Assembly: GCA_026182355.1 (NCBI GenBank)
Contig: JAPFBL010000003.1
Location: forward strand, 3,466,001-3,530,000
Direction: 5' to 3'
From: Hermatobates lingyangjiaoensis
Taxonomy: Eukaryota > Arthropoda > Insecta > Hemiptera > Hermatobatidae
Length of the DNA: 64,000 nt
In this document: positions 54,175-64,000 of the stretch, one piece after another
Layout: every line of letters starts with the position of its first letter
How positions within the stretch are numbered: the stretch's first letter is position 1
Made by a program: the position numbers and the translations under genes
The notes under the pieces: model-generated
What the model saw: the letters and a program-made list of their open reading frames with translations, nothing else
Told to the model about the DNA's origin: nothing
The model's database searches: none

Positions 54175-56868
54175 TGATTTGACACTGACTCGCCAAACCA
54201 CCAGTGTACCTTTTTTTGAAAACAGTCGTAGCTGTTAAGTGGGGTTTTCATTAATATTTTCAATCTATCGTCAGTGGATGTTTTTAGCCTTTGATTGTAT
54301 AGTATTTCAGTGCATAGGTTGTTCACTTCCTGAGCAATACCAATAAATCCTTTTTGTTTCATAGTTTTATGGTAGTGGAAAATTGGGGAGGTCATTGACC
54401 TGACAAATAAACCGCATTGTTTTTGTATACAGCATAGTAGTAGTATCATGGGTATGCTATTACTACCAAATTGCAGACATTACAGTAATGGCCTCTTTTG
54501 ATTTGACAGTATTATGGTAGTAGTATAATGGGGGCGATTATTGACCTAACAAATGTAACACTAGTGCACTCTTTTTACCATTGAGTTTACTAGTACTCGT
54601 ATTAGCGTTGATGTTACTGAGTTACGCCTTTACACTAATCGACCCGCTTTGTTAACACTATGACGGGAGTAGAATAGTGTAAAGGTCATAGGCCTTTCAG
54701 ATATACGTCAGGTGTACCCTTCTTGTCATACGTATGTAGTAGGACACCTGCACAAACGTACCTCCTCCTCAGTGTCACGTTATTTAGAATAAGGTGCATC
54801 CTTCTTTCTTGTCAACCCTGTTTAGTTGTTGTGGCAATGAGTAATATTTGTCATTGACTTGAAATCCAGGTCATCAGTGGCTCTTTTTTTTTCATTCCGA
54901 ATTGATTATTCTATAATAATTCAGTGATACTTGATAAAATGAAGGCCACCGTTTGATCCTTCTTTCAACTCTGTATATGTAGTAGTATATCGTCATTGTC
55001 CTGGCAAGCAAGCCACCAAAGTACACTCCATATGGTACTACCATTACCAAGAGTACCATTTTATGGTGGTTTTAGAAAACGAAACATTACTTTGTTCTTC
55101 CTAAATTTTACTTTCCTAAGTTTAATAATATAAGGTTCTTTATCAAGGACGTGATTCTGCATGTGCTCTTAACTTTAATTATAATTTTAACTAATTATAA
55201 CTTTACGTCGTACGACGTAGTAGCCAATTGTTTGCTAGCTTACAAAAAAAAAACTATGGTTAGTGCGTCCTCTGAGTCCCAGCTGCAAACACGTTACCCT
55301 CTAACCTGACCGACTGAAGTGAATGAGTTCAGAAGACGAGTAGTAATCATTAAATGACATCACAAATTCAGACTCTCAAAGTAGTCATTGTTAATTTTCA
55401 ATATTCGATAATTATAATTTTTTAGAACACTTAAAGACTTCTTGATAACCTTCTGCAACTTTTATCGTGATATATAGTATTTTGTTATGGTAAAATGTTG
55501 GCCCTAAAGTGTACTTTTAAAGAGCTCCCCTGATTGGTACTTGCCGTCAGCTATTTGGTGAAAATGCCATTATTGGGACTCTAAGGTACGTCATGTGTTT
55601 ATTCGCTGTTTTCGTTTGCTCTGTTTTAATTTGAGTTGGGCAATTACTATGGAGATAACATTTGGTGCAATTTGAACCTTCATAGCAATGATAACACTTT
55701 ATTTATGTTTTCTATGATTTGATTTATTTTCCTTTTGATAGCTTTAATTCTAAAGAACTTTTTTTAAAAAAATACTATTTCATTACAATTCAATCAATTT
55801 TTGTCGTTTGATAAGAGTTTTAATGTTTCTTCTCAATTTATGAAATTGCAAGTGTAATGTATTTATTTTAATAGATATTATTCCTGAGTATTGAAGAGAA
55901 AATTTTACGGAACATTTATTCAAATGAATTAGTTCAGAAAATCTATCAATATATTTTAAACAAATAATTCTAATAAAATTAATTTATTTGTATATGTTTA
56001 CAAAGTAGGTCGATAAATTTCCAGGCGCTAACTGGTATTAACCGCCGAGATACAAGCTAGGTTGTAATGCAATACTAGCAAGATATAAATTGCTTCGGAT
56101 GGAATGATGACCAAGGATGTTGTGAATCGATATTCTTCTTGTTTACAAAGTTGGTAGTAATTTGACTCGTGGATAATTGGGCATATTATTTCAATTAAAA
56201 GGAGCTGTGAACCTTTCCTGTAATTTGTTATCTAACCTATTTTTGTTTTTACAGTGTAAACTAGATCGTTCTTAGGTAATTTTGTAAAAAATTATTTTTC
56301 AATTAGACTTGAAACGACTTTGAAACAAAAAATTTGTGTTATACATGCTGAGATTCGATATTAATTTCTAAGAGGGTAGAATGAATGTTTTTCTGTTTAG
56401 GGATACCTTAAGACCAACCAATAAGATTTTTGGCAATATTCTACCTTGGACGTCCTAATGTTTACTGTAATCCATCCTACTGAAGCAGGCATCTTTGAGT
56501 AACTGACATCTTACAAACTCGAGACTGACCAACGGCTATACATCCTCTCCGGGAGCTGGCTTAACAAAATTTTCCGTCCCTCACATAAAATTATCTGTCA
56601 TATTAATATTGAAATCTCCAACTTTTGGTATAAACGTAAGCAAGTTTATCTATGATCGCAGTGACTAGGGATTTCTGATACCGGTGACATGCATGCATTA
56701 GATTGCCTTGAACTTGTCATTATTCAACTGTTGTAATAAATATCAATACCGACTCTTAATAATCTTTGACAGTTATTACTATTCTGGAAAGAGAACGTAA
56801 TGATTGTTTTCTTAACAATATTATAAATTGTCACAACAGACCGAATTCTGCATTTCGTGTCCGATGTT
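54175..56868. other. non-coding with degenerate repeats
   Basis: Loosely repeated TGGTAGTAGTAT / GGGGAGGTCATTGACCT / GACAAATAAAC motifs at 54360-54420, 54460-54570 and 54960-55080, and again at 58340-58395, suggest an old dispersed repeat. A minus-strand frame at 54168-54449 has no recognisable domain. The rest is AT-rich. Confidence 0.35.
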
Positions 56869-56869
56869 T

Positions 56870-56930
56870 TGTCTTACTCAGGTTTATTTAGAATAGGGAT
56901 CATTAAGAGTACCTGAGACCAAGCAGACTT
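56870..56930 (-). repeat. SINE tail fragment
   Basis: Minus-strand match to TCAGGTACTC-TTAA-GATCC and CTA-TCTAAAT of the SINE at 53845-54162. Confidence 0.55.
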
Positions 56931-57480
56931 GGAACCTACAACTCTACCTTGTCTCGATGTGGCTCTCTTGGCGATGTTAGTCCTTGCTTGTAAATGCCCT
57001 CTCCATAATTCATCCCTTTGGCTTCTAAACTTGAGTTATTTTAGAGGATTTGTTGATAAAATTATATCATCCCTCTCAATGGAATTTAGTTCTTTCAAAA
57101 CATATTTCAATCCGTGCTATGTTTGTTACCATGTTGCCTATGATAATGACATACAGACAGGAAGTGATATCGAGGGTCTCGCAGAGTTGAAAAGAGTGAA
57201 TCTGATAGTGAGAGAGACCTGTAATAATCACTTCTTACCATTGGTTCCAACATTCTACGAGTAGTTCCTCTCACTTCACAAAAAGGTTACTCACTTCTGG
57301 TCCCTCTAATTAATGCTTCCCACACCGAAAGTCTAGCGACCAAGGAATTTCCTTAATAACAGGCCCTCTGACTATAATTGTTTCACTAAAAAGCCTCACA
57401 TCCGAAGCTTCTGTCAGACCCTAACATACATTTCTAGCCTTCTATATCCTCAAAATAGTTTGCGGTGGCACATACTATGG
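56931..57480. other. GC-richer block, possible LINE debris
   Basis: Composition and a Lys/Arg-rich minus-strand reading resemble the LINE region at 29 kb, but no motif is diagnostic. Confidence 0.25.
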
Positions 57481-58404
57481 CCTAAGAATAGAAATAATTA
57501 GTATTTCATTTTATTATTTCAAAAAAAATAAGTCTCCCATTTTCATCTTCCATTTCATTTCTGCTATTTTCTATTTCCCGTATAGGGTTTCACAAATTTC
57601 AATATCATTTACCGTCATAAAAACATGAAGATATAAGTAAGTTTAAAGTTGTTTAAGCCTGAATTAGGATTTCCCATGTAGAATCAATATATGATTCTAC
57701 TAATGATATTAATGATATTAATCACTAATATGACTTATGTAAAATGGATACCGAAATACAGAAATGTCACTCTTTTTGTTACAAAAACAGCAATGAAAGT
57801 AAATGCTCTTACTATCTAATTATAAACACACTGTATGACAGAAACTCGAGGACGAACTTGATAATTTACACGCGTTCTGCAACTGGACTTGATGACTATC
57901 TACTATAACATTGAAGTAGGTAGTCGCATTGTTTCCTTGCATACAGTTACTGTACATACAATAGCTTACATGATGGACCTGTTTTATTATGCATAGCTTG
58001 AACTAGTACAAATATCCTTATTGTACCACACAAGAAGATAATAAACTATTCGTTCTGTGGTATTGCATCTGGAAACTAAATGAAGGAATATTTAATGATT
58101 TTTTAGCCTGTAAATGTAAATAATGTTTAAAAATTCCTACAGGGTTAACTAAAAAAGTGGTGTTCAGTAAAGGATTATATTAAATTGGGAACAATTGTAT
58201 TGCAGTATTCGATATCATTGAACAGGTGCCTACAAGGTTCTAATGTACAACCCTTGCGTACGTTTAGAAGTAGTAAAGTGATGAAATCATTGATCAAGAA
58301 ATCAAATGATCATATGTGACAGGCTTATATAATAATACTAGTAGTAGTAGGGAAGTGGGGAGGTTGATAGCGAGGTAAACAGGTTATATATTGTAGTAAA
58401 CGTA
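57481..58404. other. non-coding
   Basis: AT-rich. Nothing recognised apart from a weak TAGTAGTAG repeat at about 58340. Confidence 0.4.
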
Positions 58405-58600
58405 TTGTTCAAAATCGAAGAAGAGTAACACACAGAGTAAAGGGACACACTTACTAGCTCAAATTGGAGGACCTAAAATACTGTAGTTGCATCGTTGGGG
58501 TGTTTCATTAAATTGCTATGTACGATTCACAGTAAACCACAGACACAGAACAAAGAAACGAACACACTTACTGTCTCTAATTTTCGGTTGAACGGCAAAT
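58405..58600 (-). repeat. two partial fold-back units
   Basis: 58405-58475 matches the outer part of the 2985-3375 unit (GACACACTTAC, CTCAAATT). 58518-58600 matches the left part of 44040-44235 (GAACACACTTACTGTCT, AATTTTCGGTTGAAC) and stops within the motif. Confidence 0.55.
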
Positions 58601-59115
58601 ATTTATATATATTTATTTATATTGTATATATCCAATGAGGAAATCTGAGGATTAAAAAGATTCTTTTGTGAAATGTTTAGAGATATTTATTTAACAGGTT
58701 CAGTTATTGAAGTTAAAACTTGGCCAACTGTACCCTAAATTCTAGGAAAAACAAGCGTAACTTTCCCAGAGGTAATCAATGTATGGATATTGAGGTACGA
58801 AAAGGCAGGCTACAAAGAATAAATACTGTTTACCCTGATAATGAATGGGTGCGTGTGTGCACTGACGTATAAGCAAAGTAAGCTACTGGCGAGTCTGGAG
58901 CAGGTTTCTACTAAAAGGCATTTCAAGGTTCTATCGCTGTAAATCTCCACGGAACCAACTTCTATACTGAACTGAAGGTCATGTTGTTGTTTCTGTTTAC
59001 AATGGCTAAAGGTATAAGTTTTTGTCTTCTAGTGCCGAAATGGGTTCGGAAAGTGTGACATATATATTTAGTGCTAATTTTAGTAATAGAAGATTCAGAT
59101 TACCAGCTTGACTTA
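58601..59115. other. non-coding
   Basis: Nothing recognised. Confidence 0.4.
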
Positions 59116-59119
59116 AATT

Positions 59120-59315
59120 TATTTGAGAAAGGCTCTTTTACGGGTATCTGACATCGTACAGGCTCGGTAGTGACAGCTTTATGTCTTCGGCAGGGACAGC
59201 AAGCACAAGGTTTGCCATTTCCAACATGAAAAATCTATGGTAATGATGAAGAATTGAACCTGAATCTTCATACTAAAAGCAAACACGCTACCTGCTACCC
59301 AACACCTGACCCCGA
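59120..59315 (-). repeat. SINE-related copy, diverged
   Basis: Minus strand: a tRNA-like head (GGGTCAGGTGTTGGGTAGC, GATTCAGGTTCAATTC) and a middle CCGAGCCTGTACGATGTCAG. The order matches the 53845 SINE, with both promoter boxes degraded. Confidence 0.55.
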
Positions 59316-59524
59316 ATTGCATTACTCATTAATTCACGTGATACCATCACGTGTATCAGAAAGTAATCCCATGATGTGCTCCTTAGCACATCGTGGGAAA
59401 GATTTGGAAAAATCGAGCGAGATCGAGTGGAAGATGAAAAATTATTGTTTAAAATTTCCGACTGAGGAATTAAAGCCGTTGTGATTTAAAACTCTACATT
59501 TTCATGTAATCGTCAAAAATCTCG

Positions 59525-59665
59525 AAACAAATTGTGCTCTTTATCTCCTTGACGAGGATATAAAGTTTGTTCCCAAGCCTGTACAATATCAGGTTACCTT
59601 TGAAGATCCTTCTACCATAAAACTTCCATATTGCAATAGGTAGAACTCCCAGTGCAGAGTAAAGC
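59525..59665 (+). repeat. SINE tail fragment
   Basis: Plus strand: CCAAGCCTGTACAATATCAG, then CTTTGAAGATCCTTCTAC and ACTCCCAGTGCAGAG, as in the tail of the 53845 SINE. Confidence 0.6.
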
Positions 59666-60550
59666 TAGTTGATTGAAGAAATCACCATTGAAAGATATAG
59701 TGATTCAGTATTGTAAAAGACATGGATATCTTACAGGGAAGGTGATAATCTTTGGAAACCGGCTTCATAGGGAGTTAGTGGTCTAGGTAAGAAAATAATG
59801 GCCCTGGCGAAGGCTCTGATTTCTGGTTGTAATTTATAAGCAGGCGGCCGAGTCTCCTCGCTAGTTCCTTGTCTCCTTCAGTTGTTCGCCTTGTCTCACA
59901 ACGCCTCGTCCTCTTTGTATAATTTTGTGTTTTATCTCTCTTTTAGGTTTTCATTAAAAGTTTTCTTCACAATGTTGTTTCAAGTTTGTTTTTTGATTCC
60001 ATTTTCATATCAGAGGTCTTCAAAGGATTAATCTTCGAACTTTTCAAACCAGTTTTATCCGGGTATTGTTGGATAGGTGATATGTTGCAATATGTCATCC
60101 ATACCAGCAGACAGCATATTAATGTTGTTTGTTTGATGCTTTACGAGGATGGATAATCATTTTGCTCTTCAACAGTGTTCCTATCTAACTCCAGACTCTT
60201 AAATGTAAAACGATATATGTTGATTTAGTTATGCCTAATATGCATTCATTTGTAACAGGAGTCGCAAGGGTACCTCAAGACCTCCAATACATAATGTATA
60301 TTTTTTTAAAAAAAAATTACATTTTATAATCTATGATGTAACAATTTTGCTAAGCTAAATAATGAAACATTTTAATTGTAAAATTCACTTTATTCTAGTG
60401 TTATACATATTCGAAACATGTGATTAACCAGTTGTCATATAAACTCTTCGATTTTGTAATAATATAGAAAAATGTCTACATTTGACATTTTACATAAAAT
60501 TGACATTTTAAACGGATAAATGACCGTTTAAATACTAGGCTAGTTTGTGA
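59666..60550. other. non-coding
   Basis: AT-rich. No feature recognised. Confidence 0.4.
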
Positions 60551-60555
60551 TAGAT

Positions 60556-60765
60556 TTGGTTAGGTTGCAGTGGCCATCCCACGAGAGAACGTAAGATTAT
60601 GATACCACACAATGAACATTCTACATTGAGAGTTCTAAATTTTGACTAACTGAAAAGTATTTTGAGTACCTGACAACTGTAGACACAGGACCGACGGTTA
60701 AGCTTGAGCTGGTTAAGTCTGAGAGGAAGTTATTAAACCTCTCCGAGGGATGACGTATTCAAATT
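60556..60765 (-). repeat. SINE copy lacking the tRNA head
   Basis: Minus-strand match to the middle and tail of the 53845 SINE (GGTTAGGTTGCAG, ATACCACACAATGAA, GAGTACCTGAC, GACCGACGGTTAA, CTCCGAGGGATGACG). The tRNA part is missing, as in a 5'-truncated insertion. Confidence 0.75.
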
Positions 60766-62194
60766 TTTTTTAATGGCTATTTTTTCTAGTATTATTGTAT
60801 ATTTCAATGTTGTTAGGCCTTCAGACAATTAGGAATAAAAGAATAACCTTGTTCGGCAGCTAAGCTTATTGAGGTGTTCTCTTCAACTTTAGACTCTGCC
60901 TTGTAGACAATGCACAGACACTGGTGTTCTCTTCAGTGGCGGTTTATTCCCTTTCTCTCCGAGTGGCCGACTCCGGCCGTCACGTTTATTTGTACAGCTG
61001 CCTTTGTTTTATAGCTTTCTTTGCTTAATGATTGAAAACATTTGTCCCTATTGGTAACAAATTATTCACTCAAAGTAAATTTCTGTCATGATAAACTAGT
61101 ACTATTTTAACATTCTAGTTATGAATTTAATTTGATCTATACCATGAGATATTATATATATTTAGATTTCAAAAATAATGTCTATTAATTCACTGAAATT
61201 AAACAAAACAAAGTTGAACGTAATGTACTTTCATGTTCATCATTTTCTTTTATCTAACACCTTCTTACACAGACTTTCACCTTGGGTGTTGTTATGGGGG
61301 TGGCATGTGTGAAAGAAAGAGAGAGAGATACAGAAGGAAATAGTGGAGAGAGGGAGAGGGAGCATTATAACCGTAAAGAGTGAGATATAAAGTGGACGAG
61401 GAACAGAGAGTAATTAACTTAGCTCAGGAGAAAGAAAGGGATAGAGGATCAAACCCCATTTCAACCTAGAAAATAAAAATACTGTCGTCATTACGTTTTG
61501 TCACTTGTTAACAGTATCAAGTCTTAGAAATAATTTTTGTATGGAAAATGTAACTGTAGCGTAATATAAATTACACTTCTTTATTGAATATGCTTAAAGA
61601 GTAAAATATTTGTAATTCATAAATAAGAAGTTTATTGTTTGAGTCATTTCAACGCTAATAGATTTGAGATTCCGTAATAATTTAATTTAATTATCCGGTG
61701 ATAATTTAAACGTTTTATCACTAATGGTGACGTTTTATTGTACAAGAAAACGTGTTGGTTTATGGTTAGTAAAATAATCAGCTGGACCTTGCTCGTGTGT
61801 TCACAATATTCTAACATCAAAGTGTTGAGGGGAGATCTATGGAAGAAATCATCAAAATAAGGTTATCATCTTGTAATTATGGAGTAATTTTCATTGGCAG
61901 GTATCAGTAGTATATTTACTTAAATAAATTCCTTGTTGATAAATGTGTGTATTGAATAAATAGCTTATTTCTATCGGCAACTCAGAAAGAGTTGTACAAG
62001 CTTTAAGTAGACTGAGACACCGAGTAATGTTTATACGTATTTGTTTGGCTTTACTAATAAAATATAAATAACGCAAGTACACAGTTACATCGAAATTCGA
62101 GTGACACTACACACCACTGTTCAGGGATTGAGGCGAATTCTGCTTTTGTTCGACTCTACGTACAAAGGAAACCTGAGCGTAACATATTTAATAT
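60766..62194. other. non-coding
   Basis: A GA-rich stretch at 61310-61450. No gene or element recognised. Confidence 0.4.
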
Positions 62195-62202
62195 GTGTGC
62201 TC

Positions 62203-62492
62203 CAGTGATGGGATTCACCGGGTTCAGCCGGTTCGCACCGGTGCTTAAAATATTATGAGTTCGGCGAACCGGTTGTTAAAATTACGTAAACCCCTATTCA
62301 GACCTGTATTAATTAGCCCACTATCAAACTCTACAAGTGTCGCGTGACTCACGTAACTTGTGCATGTATGACAACGTAATTTGCGCATGTATATAGCATA
62401 TATATAACTAAACAATTTAGTTTCCGAACTAATAATATTTTAAGCACCGGTTCGCATGAACCAGTTCTTAAAAAAATTGAATTCCACCACTG
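62203..62492. mobile_element. hAT-type MITE with 8-bp target-site duplication
   Basis: Starts CAGTGATGGGATTCA and ends TGAATTCCACCACTG, imperfect inverted repeats that extend about 55 bp inward (both arms contain GAACCGG/CCGGTTCG and GCTTAAAATATTA). It is flanked by GTGTGCTC on both sides (62195-62202 and 62493-62500). 290 bp, no transposase, so non-autonomous. CAGTG termini and 8-bp duplication are typical of hAT elements. Confidence 0.9.
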
Positions 62493-62500
62493 GTGTGCTC

Positions 62501-63425
62501 GTACTTCATTAGACATTCTCTTAATTACACATTTCATTAGGTTCAGGTACTGTGTATTTAGATTTATTTCAGTTGTTTTGGGGTCAGAATAATTTGTTGT
62601 ATTTGATAACTCGAGAATAATTGGTAATTAAACAGCTTCTTAATTAAATACATATGATTGATTATGTAGATTCTTGTTCACTAGACATGTGAGTTTGTTT
62701 TTAGTAATTGATAACAGATTTCTTCAAGTATTCAGAGTTATTTTAGTTATTTGGAAAGGATATTAGTTTGTTTTTTTATCTGAGAAAATTGTTTTAACAT
62801 TAAAGAAAATTGACTAAGAGCTTAGTTTTTGATTGTTTAAACTTACTTAAACTAGTCTGTTGAACTACCGCTGCAATATGCAATGACATCTCGAACAGCC
62901 AGATTTTTTTACAGAAATAACTATAAGAAGTATGAGATAACAAAGAGATACTTTTCAATATTGATTCATAGTCAAATCTATTGTAGACTTTGCGGTTGAT
63001 CAATTATAAATGACCCGCGGTGTAAAGCCCGCAGTCTGAGTTAGGAATCTCCCTGTAATAAGCCTCAATGTAAATGGTATGGCTGCAAACTTTGTTCAGT
63101 CACTATCAATTGAGGTAAATTCTTTCGTCGTTGTCGTTGTGCTCTGACACTAATTCCTGTAACCCCATCCATTTAGCTTATTCGGCAATTTTCCTGGTCA
63201 AATCACGAATATTCATGAATCACTTCCCTGCGATAGTGGTGTCGGTTTGATTTTTCCTTAAAAGAAATTTACGTTATTTAAACAAACTAACAATCCAGAC
63301 CGGTTAGTTAATGAATAGACTGTCGATTATTTTAAAAACATTTTTTAAAAGAAATTTGTAAAATAAAACCGAAACGCAGCAATAGGAGTTTGATTTGAAC
63401 CTAGAAAATTGCCCGAATCTCGATT
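62501..63425. other. non-coding
   Basis: AT-rich. No feature recognised. Confidence 0.4.
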
Positions 63426-63429
<4 letters not shown>

Positions 63430-63464
<35 letters not shown>

Positions 63465-63540
63465 CTCACACAAGAAAGAGAAAAACAGATAAAAACACAC
63501 ACATTATATTACACATTACATATATATATATATATATATT
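63430..63540. repeat. two (TA)n tracts flanking a fold-back flank fragment
   Basis: TA tracts at 63430-63463 and 63519-63539. Between them, CTCACACAAGAAAGAGAAAA matches the flank of the family 1 unit at about 740-770. Confidence 0.75.
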
Positions 63541-63689
63541 CACAACAGAGCCCTGTTCATTGTCAAATTCTGTAGTTTTACCATATCATGAGTCATTGGG
63601 TTCTCTCCTTGTCTTCTGCATAAACGTTATTGTAATATAGTTTTCTAATCGTAATAAAGTGGGCAATATGTTAATAAAAAATTTTCCGA

Positions 63690-64000
63690 GGCAATTGGAG
63701 TCCTCGGTGGTATTTATAAAATCCCGTGCAAAAATTGCCATAAAATTTATATTAGTCAAACTGTTAAATCTTTAAAGAGACGTTTAAAACAACACCAATA
63801 CAACGTAAGTAGACAGGGAAAATGTAGCGCCTCATTCTTGCATATAAATAATGAAAATCATCATATTGATTGCACCGGAGCTAAATTTATTACCTATGAA
63901 AAATCAATTTTATTAAGAAATATTATCGAATCCGATAACGGTTTGTTCAAACTTGACTCAGTCCTAACGAAGGCAATGGCCTTATCTAAGAGGGTTGACA
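63690..64000 (+). pseudogene. Penelope-like element GIY-YIG domain, cut by the window edge
   Basis: Frame GGIYKIPCKNCHKIYISQTV then KSLKRRLKQHQYNVSRQGKC and LHINNENHHIDC. GGIYKIPC..C is the full GIY motif with paired Cys. YISQT stands where YIGQT is usual, so the YIG Gly is lost. The frame is still open at 64000. It is the same family as the remnant at 6212-6604, but less decayed. Confidence 0.8.

Noticed and set aside
56929..57264. 111-residue plus-strand frame as a gene
   Set aside because: No domain or splice context. A Lys/Arg-rich antisense reading suggests old transposon sequence.
59254..59484. 76-residue plus-strand frame as a gene
   Set aside because: Its left part overlaps the head of a minus-strand SINE copy, and the rest has no recognisable domain.

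Overview
This is a eukaryotic (animal) genomic window: AT-rich, intron-rich and dense in transposable elements and microsatellites. Low GC, GT-AG introns of 1-6 kb, a GAK/auxilin-family gene, Penelope-like elements, Helitron, hAT, R1/Jockey-type LINE and tRNA-derived SINE remnants suggest an invertebrate, probably an arthropod and possibly an insect. The species assignment is inference only.

Layout. 1-4.3 kb is a nest of Penelope-like element (PLE) fragments with GIY-YIG endonuclease tails, (TA)n tracts and small fold-back units. 5.2-30.9 kb (+ strand) holds twelve consecutive, phase-compatible exons of a cyclin-G-associated kinase (GAK/auxilin) orthologue: kinase C-lobe, linker, PTEN-like pseudophosphatase and C2 domain, about 580 codons. 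The kinase N-lobe lies upstream of the window. The clathrin-binding region and J domain are not seen in the 33 kb that follow. Its introns carry a PLE remnant (6.2 kb), fold-backs (12.2, 18.3, 23.2 kb), a Helitron helicase remnant (20.2-21.4 kb), a dead Gypsy reverse transcriptase (23.3 kb) and an R1/Jockey-type LINE (28.5-30 kb). A second LINE tail lies at 31.9-32.7 kb.

37.2-42.0 kb (- strand) has the last two exons of an unrecognised, possibly secreted protein. Their intron contains a minisatellite of about 23 units of 76-77 bp with a higher-order repeat. 42.5-44.7 kb is another cluster of PLE tail and fold-back units. 45.55-46.30 kb is an 18-unit, 41-bp satellite. 46.8-51.4 kb holds three copies of one PLE, two of them in a gapless palindrome of about 2.5 kb whose neighbourhood looks like an assembly artefact. 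51.9-64 kb is mostly non-coding, with TG/GA microsatellites, a complete SINE with target-site duplication (53.8 kb), further SINE pieces, a hAT MITE with an 8-bp duplication (62.2 kb) and a last PLE running off the right edge.

The most interesting signal is a hammerhead-ribozyme-like RNA motif (CUGANGA, one extra base, a covarying stem, GAAA). It recurs at least a dozen times. In five PLE copies it lies just downstream of the GIY-YIG stop codon and in the same orientation; elsewhere it appears in mirror-image pairs within fold-back units beside (TA)n tracts.
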